This document shows positions 48,774-60,427 of a stretch of 64,000 bases of DNA, in pieces (position 1 is the first letter of the stretch; the number at the start of each line of letters is the position of its first letter). The DNA is from Turbatrix aceti (lineage: Eukaryota; Nematoda; Chromadorea; Rhabditida; Panagrolaimidae). The translations under genes and the position numbers were made by a program. The notes under the pieces are model-generated. The model saw nothing but the letters and a program-made list of their open reading frames with translations, was not told the origin of the DNA and did not search any database. The DNA is taken from assembly GCA_963969345.1 (NCBI GenBank), contig OZ017766.1, positions 8,680,001-8,744,000 of the forward strand, given 5' to 3'.

Positions 48774-50148
48774 TCACTGCTCCACGAGTTTACGTCCAAA
48801 AATTTGAAAACGACAAACTTTGGTGTAATCTGTGTTTCCGTGATTGGTGACAACGTTGATGATGAGCTTGTTGACTGGCTGGTTGTGCGGATTGGCCTAA
48901 AAAAAAATAAAAATACGTCAAAAAAGGGGAAAAAAGAAAAACTCACGAGTTTGAAACGCTTTTTGTAGGACGTGGCATTTGGAGAAAAATCATCCTGATG
49001 TCGGAGGATTCCTGCTTCCATGTCGTCGCCGATCGTGGCATTTAGCTGCTGAAAGCACAAAATATCGTAATAAAAATGCGTGAAAGTACCAAAAATGGCT
49101 ATGGACCGTAAACATAGCCCAAAAATGTGGTGAAATGGCCACAGACTGCAAAAACTCAAAAAAGTCTTTGGGATCGTAAAAAAGGCTAAAGAAACAAAAG
49201 AATAGCCTGAAACCGTAAAAATAGACTAAAACTCAAAAAAAAGTGTGTAAACGTAAAAAATAACCTAAAATCATGGGCAAATGACTTGAGACCATAAAAA
49301 TGGCCTAAAAACGCAAAAAATGGCTTGGATCGTAAAAATAAGCTAAAAAACAAAAGAAAACCCTGAAACCGTAAAAATAGACTAAGAACATGAAAAATAG
49401 GTCCGTCGTCGTAAAAAGTATCCTAAAAACGCAAAAAACAGCTTCGGACCATAAAAATAGCCTAAAAACGCAAAAAAATACCCTCGAATCGTAAAAACAG
49501 CCTAGAAACACTAAAAAATGTCCTCAGACCGTAAAAATAGTCTAGAAATGGTTTTAAACCGTAAAAATAACCTAAAACACAAAAAAATGGTTTCAAACCG
49601 TAAAAACAGCCTAAAAACACGCAAAAAACAAACTCACCATAAAACTGAAGGTTTTAGGCATCGAAAGAATATCAGTCAGGTCGTGTAGCAGATGCTGATA
49701 TTCGACGTACTCAATCAGGAGCGGTTTTTCGAATTCGATGACCACAAAGCCATACGAACCCCTGAGATACCATATGCCTGCCGGATCGTAATTCTCATCG
49801 TCGTCGCAGGATAGGAGACTGTGGGCATCGATTTTGGCATCGTAATAGCACGGAAACCAGCCACAGTAGGCAATGTTAGACTTGTTGAAGTAGATCGGAG
49901 AGTGTCCGACTATTCTGCCCTCTGAAAATGTAAAAAAACAATAAAATACATGCAAAAAACCCCCAAAAAAACGTACCCTGACAAATCGAACCCTCGTACA
50001 AGAAATCAAGCGCCGTCGAGTAACCTCCAAATCGAGCGGCAGTCCTGTCTACGATGAGCTGATGTCTCGTGTAGAAAAAATGGAGTAGAGATAACAAAAA
50101 TGCGGCACACAAAAGGTGACGATAAAATCGCGATCGTAGGACTTTCAT
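48774..50148 (-). CDS. Compact SUN-domain membrane protein
   Basis: Four exons on the minus strand: 50148-49977, 49921-49638, 49048-48947 and 48896-48774. Phases fit and give only 226 aa. Seen: one hydrophobic N-terminal helix (HLLCAAFLLSLLHFF, about 11-25) without a clear signal-peptide cleavage site, then a segment from about residue 40 that follows the SUN fold: ARFGGYSTALDFLYEG; WYLRGSYGFVVIEFEKPLLI; EYVEYQH; MPKTFSFM; and the C-terminal block NHGNTDYTKVCRFQIFG. Known: SUN domains end with HxxYTC(L/V)YRF(R)VHG and bind KASH peptides in the nuclear-envelope lumen; WxFxGSQGYLVV is the matching core. Unlike usual SUN proteins it lacks a nucleoplasmic region and a coiled coil. The residues that contact KASH cannot be checked without alignment. 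SFT2 follows 246 bp downstream on the same strand. Confidence 0.85.
49120..49625 (-). repeat. ~40-bp minisatellite filling SUN gene intron 2
   Basis: Decayed tandem units with consensus close to (C)CGTAAAAATAGCCTAAAA, then ACGCAAAAAATGG and a short variable part. Successive GTAAAAAT/ATAAAAAT landmarks fall at 49292, 49332, 49371, 49411, 49451, 49491, 49531, 49561 and 49600, mostly 39-40 bp apart. About a dozen units. The intron spans 49049-49637. Confidence 0.85.
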
Positions 50149-50184
50149 CGTAATGACGTAACAAAAATCAGTCAGATTTACATT

Positions 50185-50690
50185 TGCCAAAGCAAAGCAC
50201 AAATCAATCGTTACGAGACATACAGTAACACATTTTTTCGTTCCGAGACATTTTTTGGCGCGATTTTGTTCAAGCCTACTTTTTTTTTGGGTTTTGTGAC
50301 GTTTTGACAGTATTTTCGAGCATTACGATAACAAAATACGCTATTTACGGTTTTTAGCAACGCAACGCACAAGTAAATCGTTGCGAGACATACCATTACA
50401 ATTTTTTTCGTTCTGAGAATGATTTTCGTTGTGAGACCTGTTTCGCCCAATTTTTTTTGCCTTTTCTGCCGTTTTGACTTTTTTTTCAAGTTTTTTTTTG
50501 TAAAAAATGGATTTACGATTTTATCAACGCAGCGCACAAATCAATCAATCGTTGCGAGACATACCATAACAATTTTTTTTGTTCCGAAATTGATTTTCGT
50601 TGCGAGACCTGTTTCGCCCAACTTTTTGCCTTTTCTGACGTTTTGACTTTTTTTTCAAGTTTTTTTTTGTCAAAAATCGTTTCCATTATG
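50185..50690. repeat. ~170-bp tandem repeat, three copies, upstream of the SUN gene
   Basis: The landmark (G)TT(A/G)CGAGACATAC occurs at 50211, 50381 and 50552 (170 and 171 bp apart). Each is preceded by GCAC-AA-(T/A)AAATCG-type sequence and followed by TTTTTTCGTTC(C/T)GAGA and a TTTTCTG(C/A)CGTTTTGAC block. Copies 2 and 3 are closest. The array begins about 40 bp upstream of the SUN start codon. Confidence 0.82.
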
Positions 50691-52461
50691 TACTACCAGT
50701 CGGTAGTGCACACTACTACGCTGCTGTGTCTCATGCATGGTCGCACCCTACAAAATAGGATTGTCTCAAGGAAAAAAAGGAAAAATTTTCGTGTGTTTTT
50801 TTTCACTTTGTTAGCCATTTTTTTCTTCTTGTTGCGCTTCTATTTCTTTCATTTTTAAATATAAATATTTTTCTTTCCTGTAGACATGATTTTGAAAATT
50901 TGTCATTTGAGTGAAAAAAAATTTTTTTTAGTGTTGACAGACAGAAGACTAGATTTTGTCTGACTGATGATTTTTTTTTAAATACTTGGAAAGTTGAAAT
51001 TAGGACGATGATGGCACTTTTTCCCACTTTTACTTTTTTTTGGCATTTCTCAACAATTTGCCAAAAATTTTATTTTATTTTATTTTATTTTCATTTTGGC
51101 ATCCTAGCAATTTTCCTATTTTCCTGGCAGTTTGTCATTAACCCATCAGGCAAATTGCTAACAAACGTTAAATTTATTTGACGTGATTGACTCTGACATG
51201 CCACCATCACCAGTTGTTGGTGGGGGTGTATTGGAGTGTTTGGGGCGCAGCTCTGGAAAGTACCGGGTGTGCCGTGCCGTGCAGGGCTGTCTGTGCCTTT
51301 ATTCACGTTAGAGGTACTGACTGACAGCTCGGTTCTTTCCATCCTTTTTGTAAGCTTTTTTACTTTTTTTTTCCTGCTTTTGCTGCCCATTCCAATTCAT
51401 TTATTTTTTTTTTTGGTATTCGTAGGTACATACTTGGATGACGTTTGTTGGTTGCTCTAATGTAAGTTTTTTTTTCCTCAGTTGAAACTTACTCGGAGGT
51501 CAGTCACATCGTAAAACATAAAAAAAAAACATCGGTTGTAAATACATACATAAAATTTTTTTTACGATATGAGTTTCCTACTCGCCTGAAAAATCACCTG
51601 GGCAAGTTGAATTTGAATTTTCACCTGCAAGAAAAAATTGAAAAAATTGTTTTTGATTGAATTTTCTTCTTTTTTTTTCTTTCCCGGAACTGACTCAAAC
51701 ACCTGATTTGGTGTTGTTATTGCTCGTTGCTCTTTCCTATACATAACTTTGATATCGTTGACACACCGGATTTTTTAACGTCAAAAATGTGATTTAAAAA
51801 AAAAATATATAAAAAAGCGATTTTTTTAAAAAAAAAATAAAAAATCCACGAAATATTTTGAAAAATTAATTTTTTGGACAAACGCCGCGGCGTGAATAAA
51901 AAAAAATTTGAATTGAAAATTATTGTTTGCGGATAAAAAATTTGAACTGAAATTATTTCCAGGGGTCACAAAAATGCTGTATCACAAAATATTTACATTT
52001 TGAGTGATAACTTTTTTTTTTCATTTGCATCCACCAAATCACCAGGATTTTTGTAATAAGTGTCGAAAATTTTTTTCCAGTATAAAATATTTCCACTAGA
52101 CATAATATTTTATATTGACATTTTCTCAGTTGATTTTATTTTTGAATTAGGACTGCACAGACAGTATTCCCAATCGTACTAAAGTTGGTGCGAAAAAAAT
52201 GTTAGGCATTTTCGCACATTGAATAGCACGCTGGGATCTGTGCAATATTCAAAAATGGTCGTTTGATTGAAAACCGTCTTTTCTGGTGATGGGTGCAATA
52301 ATGGGTGCCGCGCCAGATCGCATAAGCTTTTTCCCACAGTAGTTAGTTTCACGCTTTCTATAAAGCTGTAAAGTCAACGCATCCTTTTTACCCAGAAATT
52401 TTGGTGTTCCCAAAAAGGGACGTTCTCTTCTGAGAGAGCTTTTATGGTGAACGTTCCATAT
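50691..52461. other. Intergenic, no gene seen
   Basis: A GC-richer patch at 51180-51330 has ORFs on both strands but no matching splice sites. A (TTTTA)n run lies at 51069-51092. The remainder is homopolymer-rich. Confidence 0.5.
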
Positions 52462-52851
52462 CGGGGAGGGACAAACGTTCGAAAACAAATTCAAATTTTT
52501 GCGTTCGAGTTTGTTCGAGAACAGATTTTCTTTGTTCGAGTTTGTTCGGGAACAAAAATAAATTTTCCGAACAGATAAAACGAACAAAAATTTAGGTAAA
52601 ATCAGTTTATCGGTGCCAAAATTGATGTTATTTTTCCAAAAAATGTAAAATAGTGTCAATTGCCTTCGGCAATAAAAAGTGTAGGAAAACTGTCACCAAA
52701 AACGTGAAAACGCATAGTACCGAAATTTACGTTCTTATGCCCAGTTTGGACAAAATTTGGTATAAACTATGCTAAAAATCTGTTCGTTGTTCGCTCGTGT
52801 TCGTTCGCGAACACTGACAAAAATGTTCGCGTTCGTTCGAAAAAAAATTTA
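52462..52851 (+). mobile_element. GTTCG/CGAAC-rich MITE, copy 3 (right end lost)
   Basis: It starts CGGGGAGGGACAAACG and runs colinear with copy 1 and copy 2 (GAACAGATAAAACGAACAAA, GTCACCAAAAACGTGAAAAC, GCCCAGTTTGGACAAAAT). It ends in CGTTCGTTCG plus an A-run without the usual CGCCCATCCCTG terminus. Confidence 0.75.
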
Positions 52852-55498
52852 AGATAATTATTTTTTTAAATTTTTTCCCCGTTAGTTTTTTTTAATTTAA
52901 AAAATTTGTTGAAAAATTATTCATCGCGTTTTACCCCAGAAATATATTTTTCCAAGATTTTTTTGTGGTTCGGGGCGGGCAACAAAAAATTGGTTATAAT
53001 AAAAAAACAAAATAAAAAAATTTTGACAAATGTGCGTATTTTTTCATTTTAAAAAATTGAAATCCAACGTAGCAATTTTTTTGATGTTAAAAAAATAGAA
53101 TTTTTGTAAAAAAAATTTCCTATAATTAGATTTTTTTTAAATTCATAAATTTTTAAAAATTAAAAAAGACAAAAAAATTGAATGAAAATAAATTTTTTAA
53201 AGTTTTTTTTCATTTAAAAAAAATTTGCTATTTTTTACGTTGCATGACCCTGTTTTTTTTTGGTTTGGCCCGATCATTCCAACATTTTTCTATTCAGCGA
53301 ACAATTTTTTTATTGTCATGACGACACAAGAACGATTTTAAAGAAGAAGAAACCGACTCCGAGACCCCGAAATAGCTTGATAACTAACAATTATCATCGA
53401 GCCAACCCGCGAGTCAGTCAGTCAGTCAATCAGAATGAATACACATTCTTTCATTCTTTCTTCTGTGTCTGACATGAGAAAAACATGTACATAATACATA
53501 TAGTACCCCCCACTTTTTTTTCTACTCTCCCGGAAGCGCTCACCGCTCACCAATCTCACGAAAGTTGATGAGACGATCATTGTATCACTTTTGCGCTTGC
53601 TTTTATCAGTCCTTGTTTTTCTTTTATTTTTCCTTACTAGTACGTGTATTTTTGCTTCCCAATTTATTTTTTTGCACGTTTTTGGGGACTTTTTTTTTTC
53701 CGAGCTGAAAGTTTTTTTTGAACCAAACTGATCATGGATTATGTATTTGCATACATGCACATACATACCTGGCCAGGTGTCAGGGAAGCCCTCCGGGAAT
53801 TTTACGTATTACGTGTTTGGTTGGTGTTTGTTTGCCTATGCGAATAAATACATGCATAGTCATGGACGCTCTCGACTGATCTTTTTTTTAACGATCACGA
53901 GACCAACAATGCTACTATACCTTTGTATTGATGCTCTTTGATGTTGTATTCGAGTCCGTGCAATACCTGGCCTACCTGACCAAATATTGATGCCTCGTGG
54001 GAAAAAATTATTTTTTACTAAATTATTTTTTTAATTTTTTCAATTTGTAAAATAATGAAAAAATTTTAGTTTTTAAAAAAAAATTTTTCAAAACTGCAAA
54101 AAAAAGAAAAAATTTTTCATACATGCAAAAAAAAGAAAAAATTTTTTAAATCTTTTTTTTGCATTTTTGAAAAAAAAATGAAATTCTTTTTTTCATTTTT
54201 TTGCATGTATGAAAATTTTTTTCTTTTTTTTCCATTTTTGAAAAAAAATGAAGAATTTTTTCTTTTTTTTTTTGCATTTGTTTAAAACAAAATTTTTAAA
54301 TTTTTTTACAAATATCTAAAAAAATTAAAATTTGTAAAAAAAATCGCCCCCGCCCGTATTTCCGTTTTTTTCCAGAAATATGGCTGGCAACAAGCCAAAA
54401 TTGATGGATTTGCTCCGATGTCTGACGTCTAACATTTGATGAATTATCCCGATATCGCTGTTGGATTGGGTTAATCTGCTCTGGCAGGGGACTGATATTC
54501 TCTTTTTTTTTGATCCCCTGGTGCAAACTTCATGTCAGCTTTGCATCCTGTTGTGGGGGGTAAAAAAATTCATAAAAGTTACAAAGCCTACTATGTATTG
54601 CCCGAATTTAACCTAAAAAGATCTAAAAAAATTGTTTTTGACAAATACTGGCACAAAAATGCCAAAATTAGTCCAAAAAGATCTAAAAAAACCGAAATTC
54701 CCAAATTATGTTTCAAAATTTTTGTCTTTCTAGTTTTTTACATTTTTTGGGATATTGAAAAAAAAATTATTCACCTTTCGAACCAAAAATCTAGGATTTC
54801 TGAACGGTTTTTTAGGAATTTAGAAAAATGATTCACCGTTTCCTACAAAAAATATCAGTTTCTCAACTTTTTTTACAGAAACACGATAAAACTGATTTTA
54901 AAGTCAAAATAAAAAATTACAAAAATAGTTTTTTATTTTTTAGAAATTTTTTGCAGTTTTATTCCCCCAAAATTTGATTTTACAATTTTTTTACAAAAAA
55001 AAAACAAAAAGGAAATTTTTTTATATGTTTTTTACCGTTTTTTGGTACGGTGCTCTCCGTTGGGAAAGAAAAGTACACAGTTTTGTGTCAAATCACAAAA
55101 GTGCGTGCAAACCATTTTTTCGCCTCTCATTCATCACCTGTGCACCTGAGAACTTTGCGGTGCTTCCGGCTGGTTGGTTGCCCAGTATTTTTTTTTTCAT
55201 TTCTTTTCTTTTCCTTTTCCTTTTCTTCGTGCAAAACAAAACCCCTTTGCAATGTATGTAATGCAATTGATTGATTGTTGTCAATACGATACGTACACAA
55301 ATACACATACATACGTGGCTGGGGCGCAAGAAAAGAAGAAGAAGAAGGCTGACTCTTCTTCTTTTCTTTCTTCTCCTTCTTTTTCACCTTTGAGTGGTTT
55401 TTCGTTCACCTGGCCTACCGTTATTATTTTTAAAAATATTACATATTTCTTTAAATTCGATTTTATTGAACTCTTCACCTGTTCACCTGTACCCCGGT
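52852..55498. other. Intergenic, no gene seen
   Basis: It contains an A/T-rich inverted repeat at about 54100-54225 (TTTCATACATGCAAAAAAAAG and CATTTTTTTGCATGTATGAAA) and a (GAA)n/(CTT)n hairpin at about 55328-55365. No exon chain. Confidence 0.5.
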
Positions 55499-55965
55499 CA
55501 GGGATGACCGAACACCCGTTTTTTTGTTCTCTAACGAACTCGAACATTTTGTAAATTTTGTTTGAGAAATCGAACGAACGCGAACGTTTTTGTCAGTGTT
55601 CGCGAACGAACACGAACGAACAACGAACATATTTTTAGCATATTTTATACAAAATTTTGTCCAAACTGGGCATAAAAACGTAAACTTCGGTACTATGCGT
55701 TTTCACGTTTTTGGTGACAGTTTTTCTACACTTTTTATTGTCGAAGGAAATTGACATTATTTGTCATTTTTGGAAAAAAAACATCAATTTCGGCACCGTT
55801 AAACTGATTTTACCTAAATTTTTGTTCGTTTTATCTGTTCGGAAAATTTATCTTTGTTCGCGAACAAACTCGACCAAAGTAAATCTGTTCTCGAACGAAC
55901 ACGAACGCAAAAATTCTAATTTGTTCGCGAACGAAATTTAACGAACACGAACGTTTGCTCACCTG
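55499..55965 (-). mobile_element. GTTCG/CGAAC-rich MITE, copy 4 (inverted)
   Basis: Reverse-oriented copy with ends CAGGGATGACCGAACA and GTTTGCTCACCTG. The internal blocks appear as reverse complements (GTTTTCACGTTTTTGGTGAC, TTTGTTCGTTTTATCTGTTC). The flanks ACCCCGGT and GTCCCGAT match at 5 of 8 positions, weakly supporting an 8-bp duplication. Confidence 0.8.
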
Positions 55966-56109
55966 GTCCCGATGCCTTCTAAGGATTTTTTTCTCAGGAA
56001 AAAAAAACTTTGATTAGTGTAGTGGACCGTAGTGCTTTTCCTTGTTCCTCCTGACTTTCCCGACCGACTCCCTCCTGGACCTGGCTTCATGCACTTTTGC
56101 CTCCTGCTT

Positions 56110-56169
56110 CCACAACCACAACCACAACCATCATCATCGACTTGATGGTGGTGGTGGTTGTGGTTGTGG
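56110..56169. repeat. (CCACAA)n ... (TTGTGG)n simple-sequence palindrome
   Basis: CCACAACCACAACCACAACC, a short ATC-rich loop, then GGTGGTGGTGGTTGTGGTTG. It could form a strong hairpin. Confidence 0.7.
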
Positions 56170-56789
56170 CGGCAATCAACGATGCGTGAGGACCACTGAA
56201 AAAAAAACACACACACATTATGTGGATACATACGTACTACAAAGTGGTGTTTGTTTGTTGTTAGTATAGTTCCGTTGTTTAAAAACCCAGAAAAAGTGAT
56301 GTGTTGTACTTTTAGAATTGTTCAGAATCGATTTTTTTAGAACAAGTTTTTTTTTGTGTTTTTGAAGAATTTTTTGAAAAAATATTTTTTTTTGGGTTTT
56401 TGCATGAAGTTGATCGAATTTGGACTAAAATGTTTAACAAATTTTTTTTTGTGTTTACCGATTTTTATGCAAATTTTGTCCGTGGTAAAAAAATGTTAAA
56501 AATTCGCCAAGCGTAAAAAAAAGTTTTTTGGTTCAACGTGGTCAAAAGATTTGTCAAAAACCAAAAAAAAAATTCGAACACATTTTTTTTCGAACCTAAA
56601 AAAACGTTTTTTCAAATGTTGAAAAAAAATGTGAAACGTATCAAAATTAAAAAAAAAATAGAATTTTGGGTTCGAAATGGTGAATAATTTTTCTAAAATC
56701 CTAAAAAATATTTGGGGGACAAATCAGTTCATTTTCAGTTCATTTTATTCTCTAACTCGTACGCACCATATCATACATACAACACTACA

Positions 56790-59700
56790 ATGAACAGTCA
56801 GAAGGTGATGAAGATGATGATGGCGACTCAGAGGGGCCCATCCGGAACGGATATTTTGAGTCATTGTCCAGGGCATCAAGTTCAATGTTTTTAGGCACAC
56901 AAATTTGCATCCTTTTAAATGTTCTAATTATTTTCGAAACAATGAAAAAATTTTTTTTTCGGAATTATGAACTAAGTTTTCAAAAAACTATTTTTTTTGG
57001 GATTTTTTAGGGTCTGTTCTAACGTTCATTTTTTAAATGTGTTTCGACGAATTTTTGATGAGGCCACAAATTTGTTCGTTTTTTTTCAGACAAAAAAACG
57101 GGTGTTTTTAGACTTTTTAAAATAATGAAAATAGTAGTAACAGAAAATTTGTTTAAAAACAAAAACAAGCCAAGAATCGAGTAAGGAGGGCACTCTTGCG
57201 TGTTTGACAGGGTTGAGAGATTTTTGTACGAGTCCCACCGGAGTTGAACATGCATACATGCATTTAAAAATATTTGTAGGACGACGGCATGTCCAATGAA
57301 GCCGATCTCAGGCGACGGCAATTTGCATTTACCGCGACACGGTCCCTCTCTGCGCCACCAAAAAAGTGGTATCGTCGTGGTCCGCTTCGAAGCATGGGCT
57401 CCCAGCAAGCGCTGACGTACGACCACGTTGTCTCGCGACGACTTGTATCGGCGATCGCTGCATGGCACGATCTCCACAGTACCCTCCTACAAATGACCAC
57501 CGCCGATCATGGACCGGTACGCGCTGTTTCTACGATCGAGACCAGTGGTCTGGGTGCTGCTGCAGCTGTCGGAGCTGCTACTACCGATGTCCTCGTTCCT
57601 CGCTTTGGCGTGGGATTTGCCTCGTCATCCCATACGGATAGCAGCGATGAAAAGTGCGCGAGTTCTGCTGACATCAGCGACAGCGATTTCGAAAGTGAGT
57701 GAACAGTCGTTCGTTATTCGGGATTCGTGATTCATCATGAAGCATGAGTCAGTTGTTGTGGGTGTTGTTTACTTGAAAATACTCTGGAACAGGACAGCTC
57801 CTGTGCTAAAATGTGGAAGGGACCGCGGACGACCTAATTTTCATTTTATAAAAAGTTTTACGCAATAAATAAAACAACATTTTTTTTCTTTAAAAAAAGG
57901 AAAAAAATATTTTTGACTCTAATTTTTTTTTTTTTGATGAAAAAAAAATTTATTTGCAATAATAATTGTTTGTAAAAGTTTTATTTTTGTTCAATTTTTT
58001 TTTGTTTTTTTGGTTGCAAAATAAAATTTTCGTCCATCAATAAAAAAAATTTATGGCAAAAAAAGTATTTTAATTAGAATTAAAATTTTCGGATTTTTTG
58101 AACAAATAAAAATTTTGGACTAAAAAAGGAAAATTTTGTTTGTCGCAAATAAAAATTGTTTCATAGAGGAAAAGAATTTACAGATTTTTTTATTGCAAAA
58201 AAAAGAATGAAAAATTTATTTCAAGATTTTTAAGAAATTGATTTTTTTTTTCACAACGATTTTGTAGTTTATTGTATGATATTTTTTTTGTCAGGGAAGG
58301 AAACCTGTTTGTTTTCCTTTTATTTACGTGCGGGGGTTTTAAAAATTGTGAACTAACAACAATCATGTCAAACAAAGTCAGACGAGGTGAATCAGAGTAT
58401 TCTGTGATGGTGGATGCGAGACGGAGCAACAATGAACAATGGAGTAGCGTAGAGTAGGGAAAAATGATGTCAACTTTAACAAATTTTTGTCGGGCCAAAA
58501 AGTATGGGGCTGATCACGTTTTTGGGGTCGAAAAAATAAAATTTGATTTTTTTTTGGCGTTAATAAAAAAGTTTAGATAATGAATTTTTTTTGTCAATTT
58601 TTACAAGTTTTTTTTCTTTTGTATATTTTTTTTTAAATTTGTTTTTCCCTATTTAAAAAAAAAGTTATTTTTTTTAAATACATAAAAATTTTGTTTTTAA
58701 ATTTTGTAAACCAGTGTAAAAAAATATTTTTCTTCAAAAATAAAAACTGCGACAAAAAATTTGAGATTCATTTTTTCAATTTTTTTGCTTTTTTTGATTT
58801 CTTTTCAATCCAAATTATTTTTTTTATTGTAAAAATTTTTGTTTCAATTTTTTTAATAGAAATTTTTTTTGTCAAAACAAAAATTTTGTAAACCAATGTA
58901 AGAAATTTTTTTCAAAAATAAATTTTTACCGTATCGTAAGATGAGTCAATAAATGCAAGGTGCATTTTCCATTTTTGTGTACATATTTTTTTTGTGATGA
59001 CAAAAGTTTGTTGCCGCCGATGAATCAATCATGAAAAATAGCAGGCGGGTGACTTATTTATCTACATACTGTACACCTGTGCAAACTTTAATCGCAAGAA
59101 AAAGGTGACTCTTTCCGGAAAGCGAAACCGAAAAAAAATTGTATGAATCATAAAAATTGTGAAAATTGATGTTGACAAACTTTTTGAAATACGTCAAAAA
59201 TTTTTTGAGGGGTTTTTCCTGCAAAAAATTTTTTTATTGATTTTTCTACAAAATATTTGTAGTTTTCAAATTTTTTCAAACATTGAAATCCGCAAATGTG
59301 TAATAAAAAAAATCTGGTCGGTTACATTATTTCCATATTTGCCTGTTATCAGGCAGGTTAACAGCGAGATTAGGGTCGTCCCGGCTGGGCCGCCGACTGA
59401 CTGTTGTTTGCGGAGCGCGGCTGGATTGCGGCTTCCTTTTTTTGTTGATCGATCGTTCGTTCTATCATAGTAAATACGATACAATACATACGATACAAAC
59501 TCATTTGAATGCAACAAAAAAATATTGTAGCGTTGTGTTTATTGTCGAATGTCTAAATTTTTTGATTGTTGGTTATTTGATTTTATTTCGGCTTACAATA
59601 ATGGGTTTACGCTGGTTGAGGGTACGTTAAGGGGGGGGGGCTGCTTGATTTCATGTATCGGTTCAGTATTTATAAGAAGAATAAAAAAATTTCTATGTAA

Positions 59701-60427
59701 TTAATTTTCAAAATTGGGTAAAAACGTCAGAAATCAGAATTTTGGGGTAAAAACGGAGAATAATTTTTCAAAAAAATAAACAGTATATAATTTTACAATT
59801 TCCGATAAAAAAAAACGATCGTTCGGAATTTTGGTTGCAAAATTTGTCAAATTTTTTAGCGATTTTGTTATTTTTTACGATGCAAATTTTGCGATATTTT
59901 TTACGATTCTGAAATAATGTTTTGATAAAAAAACATAATTTTTTACAATATTTTTCCTAAATTATTTATATAATTTTTGACAGTTTAAAAAATCTTAATT
60001 TTTTGTTCGTAAACGTGAACACTTAAAAAATGATAAAAATCACGATGAAACTTTTTGATCAATTTTTACCGTTTTTTGATCAAAATCGATTTTTTTTTTC
60101 AGGTTTCTGTGAAAACTATTTTTTTCCAAAGATCCATAAAAAATATTTCTAGTTTTTGTTTCTTGGATATTTTTTCGGTTTCATTTTAATCTGTTAATTT
60201 TTTGAAAATTTTTTTTGGTTTTTTTTATCCATAAATAATTTTTTTCAGACGATGACGACAACGACAGCATCCAAACCAACGATTCGGAGGGCTCAGATGG
60301 AATCTGTGATAGCGGATGACTACGTCATCGATCCAGACGCCCTCGGAGCAAAACATTCCCTGTCAAACCCCGAATTGACATCTATACAACTCAAACAAAT
60401 GTTTCCGGAATTAAGCGAGCACTGGAG
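56790..60427 (+). CDS. Unrecognised Ser/acidic-rich protein; frame conflict in the third exon
   Basis: Best chain: 56790-56879 (tentative), 57280-57694 and from 60249. Exon 2 is the firm part: from a Met at 57289 it reads MSNEADLRRRQFAFTATRSL, then APPKKWYRRG, an Ala-rich segment and a Ser/Asp tail SSADISDSDFE. Joining exon 3 in phase gives NDDDNDSIQTNDSEGSDGIC and a TGA at 60317-60319 (191 aa in total). Immediately after that stop another frame reads DDYVIDPDALGAKHSLSNPE and LTSIQLKQMFPELSEHW up to a donor at 60428, and also looks coding. One missing or extra base near 60317 would join them. The first exon has the same problem: the Met frame fits the splice phase, but a second frame reads EGDEDDDGDSEGPIRNG. 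The end of the gene may lie beyond the window. LKQMFPEL is a little like a CUE-type helix, too weak to name. Confidence 0.45.
57695..60248 (+). other. Large intron of the unrecognised gene
   Basis: GTGAGT donor and TTTTTTTCAG acceptor, 2.55 kb, mostly A/T homopolymer. A decayed copy of the GTTGCGAAAC repeat may lie near 59828. No nested gene seen. Confidence 0.5.

Noticed and set aside
51091..51390. 99-aa minus-strand ORF (MGSKSRKKKVKKLTKR...)
   Set aside because: GC-richer than its surroundings, but it opens in a lysine-coded T-run and has no splice partners or recognisable domain; the plus strand is equally open.
55959..56231. His/Gly/Cys-rich ORFs on both strands
   Set aside because: They are translations of the (CCACAA)n/(TTGTGG)n simple repeat.
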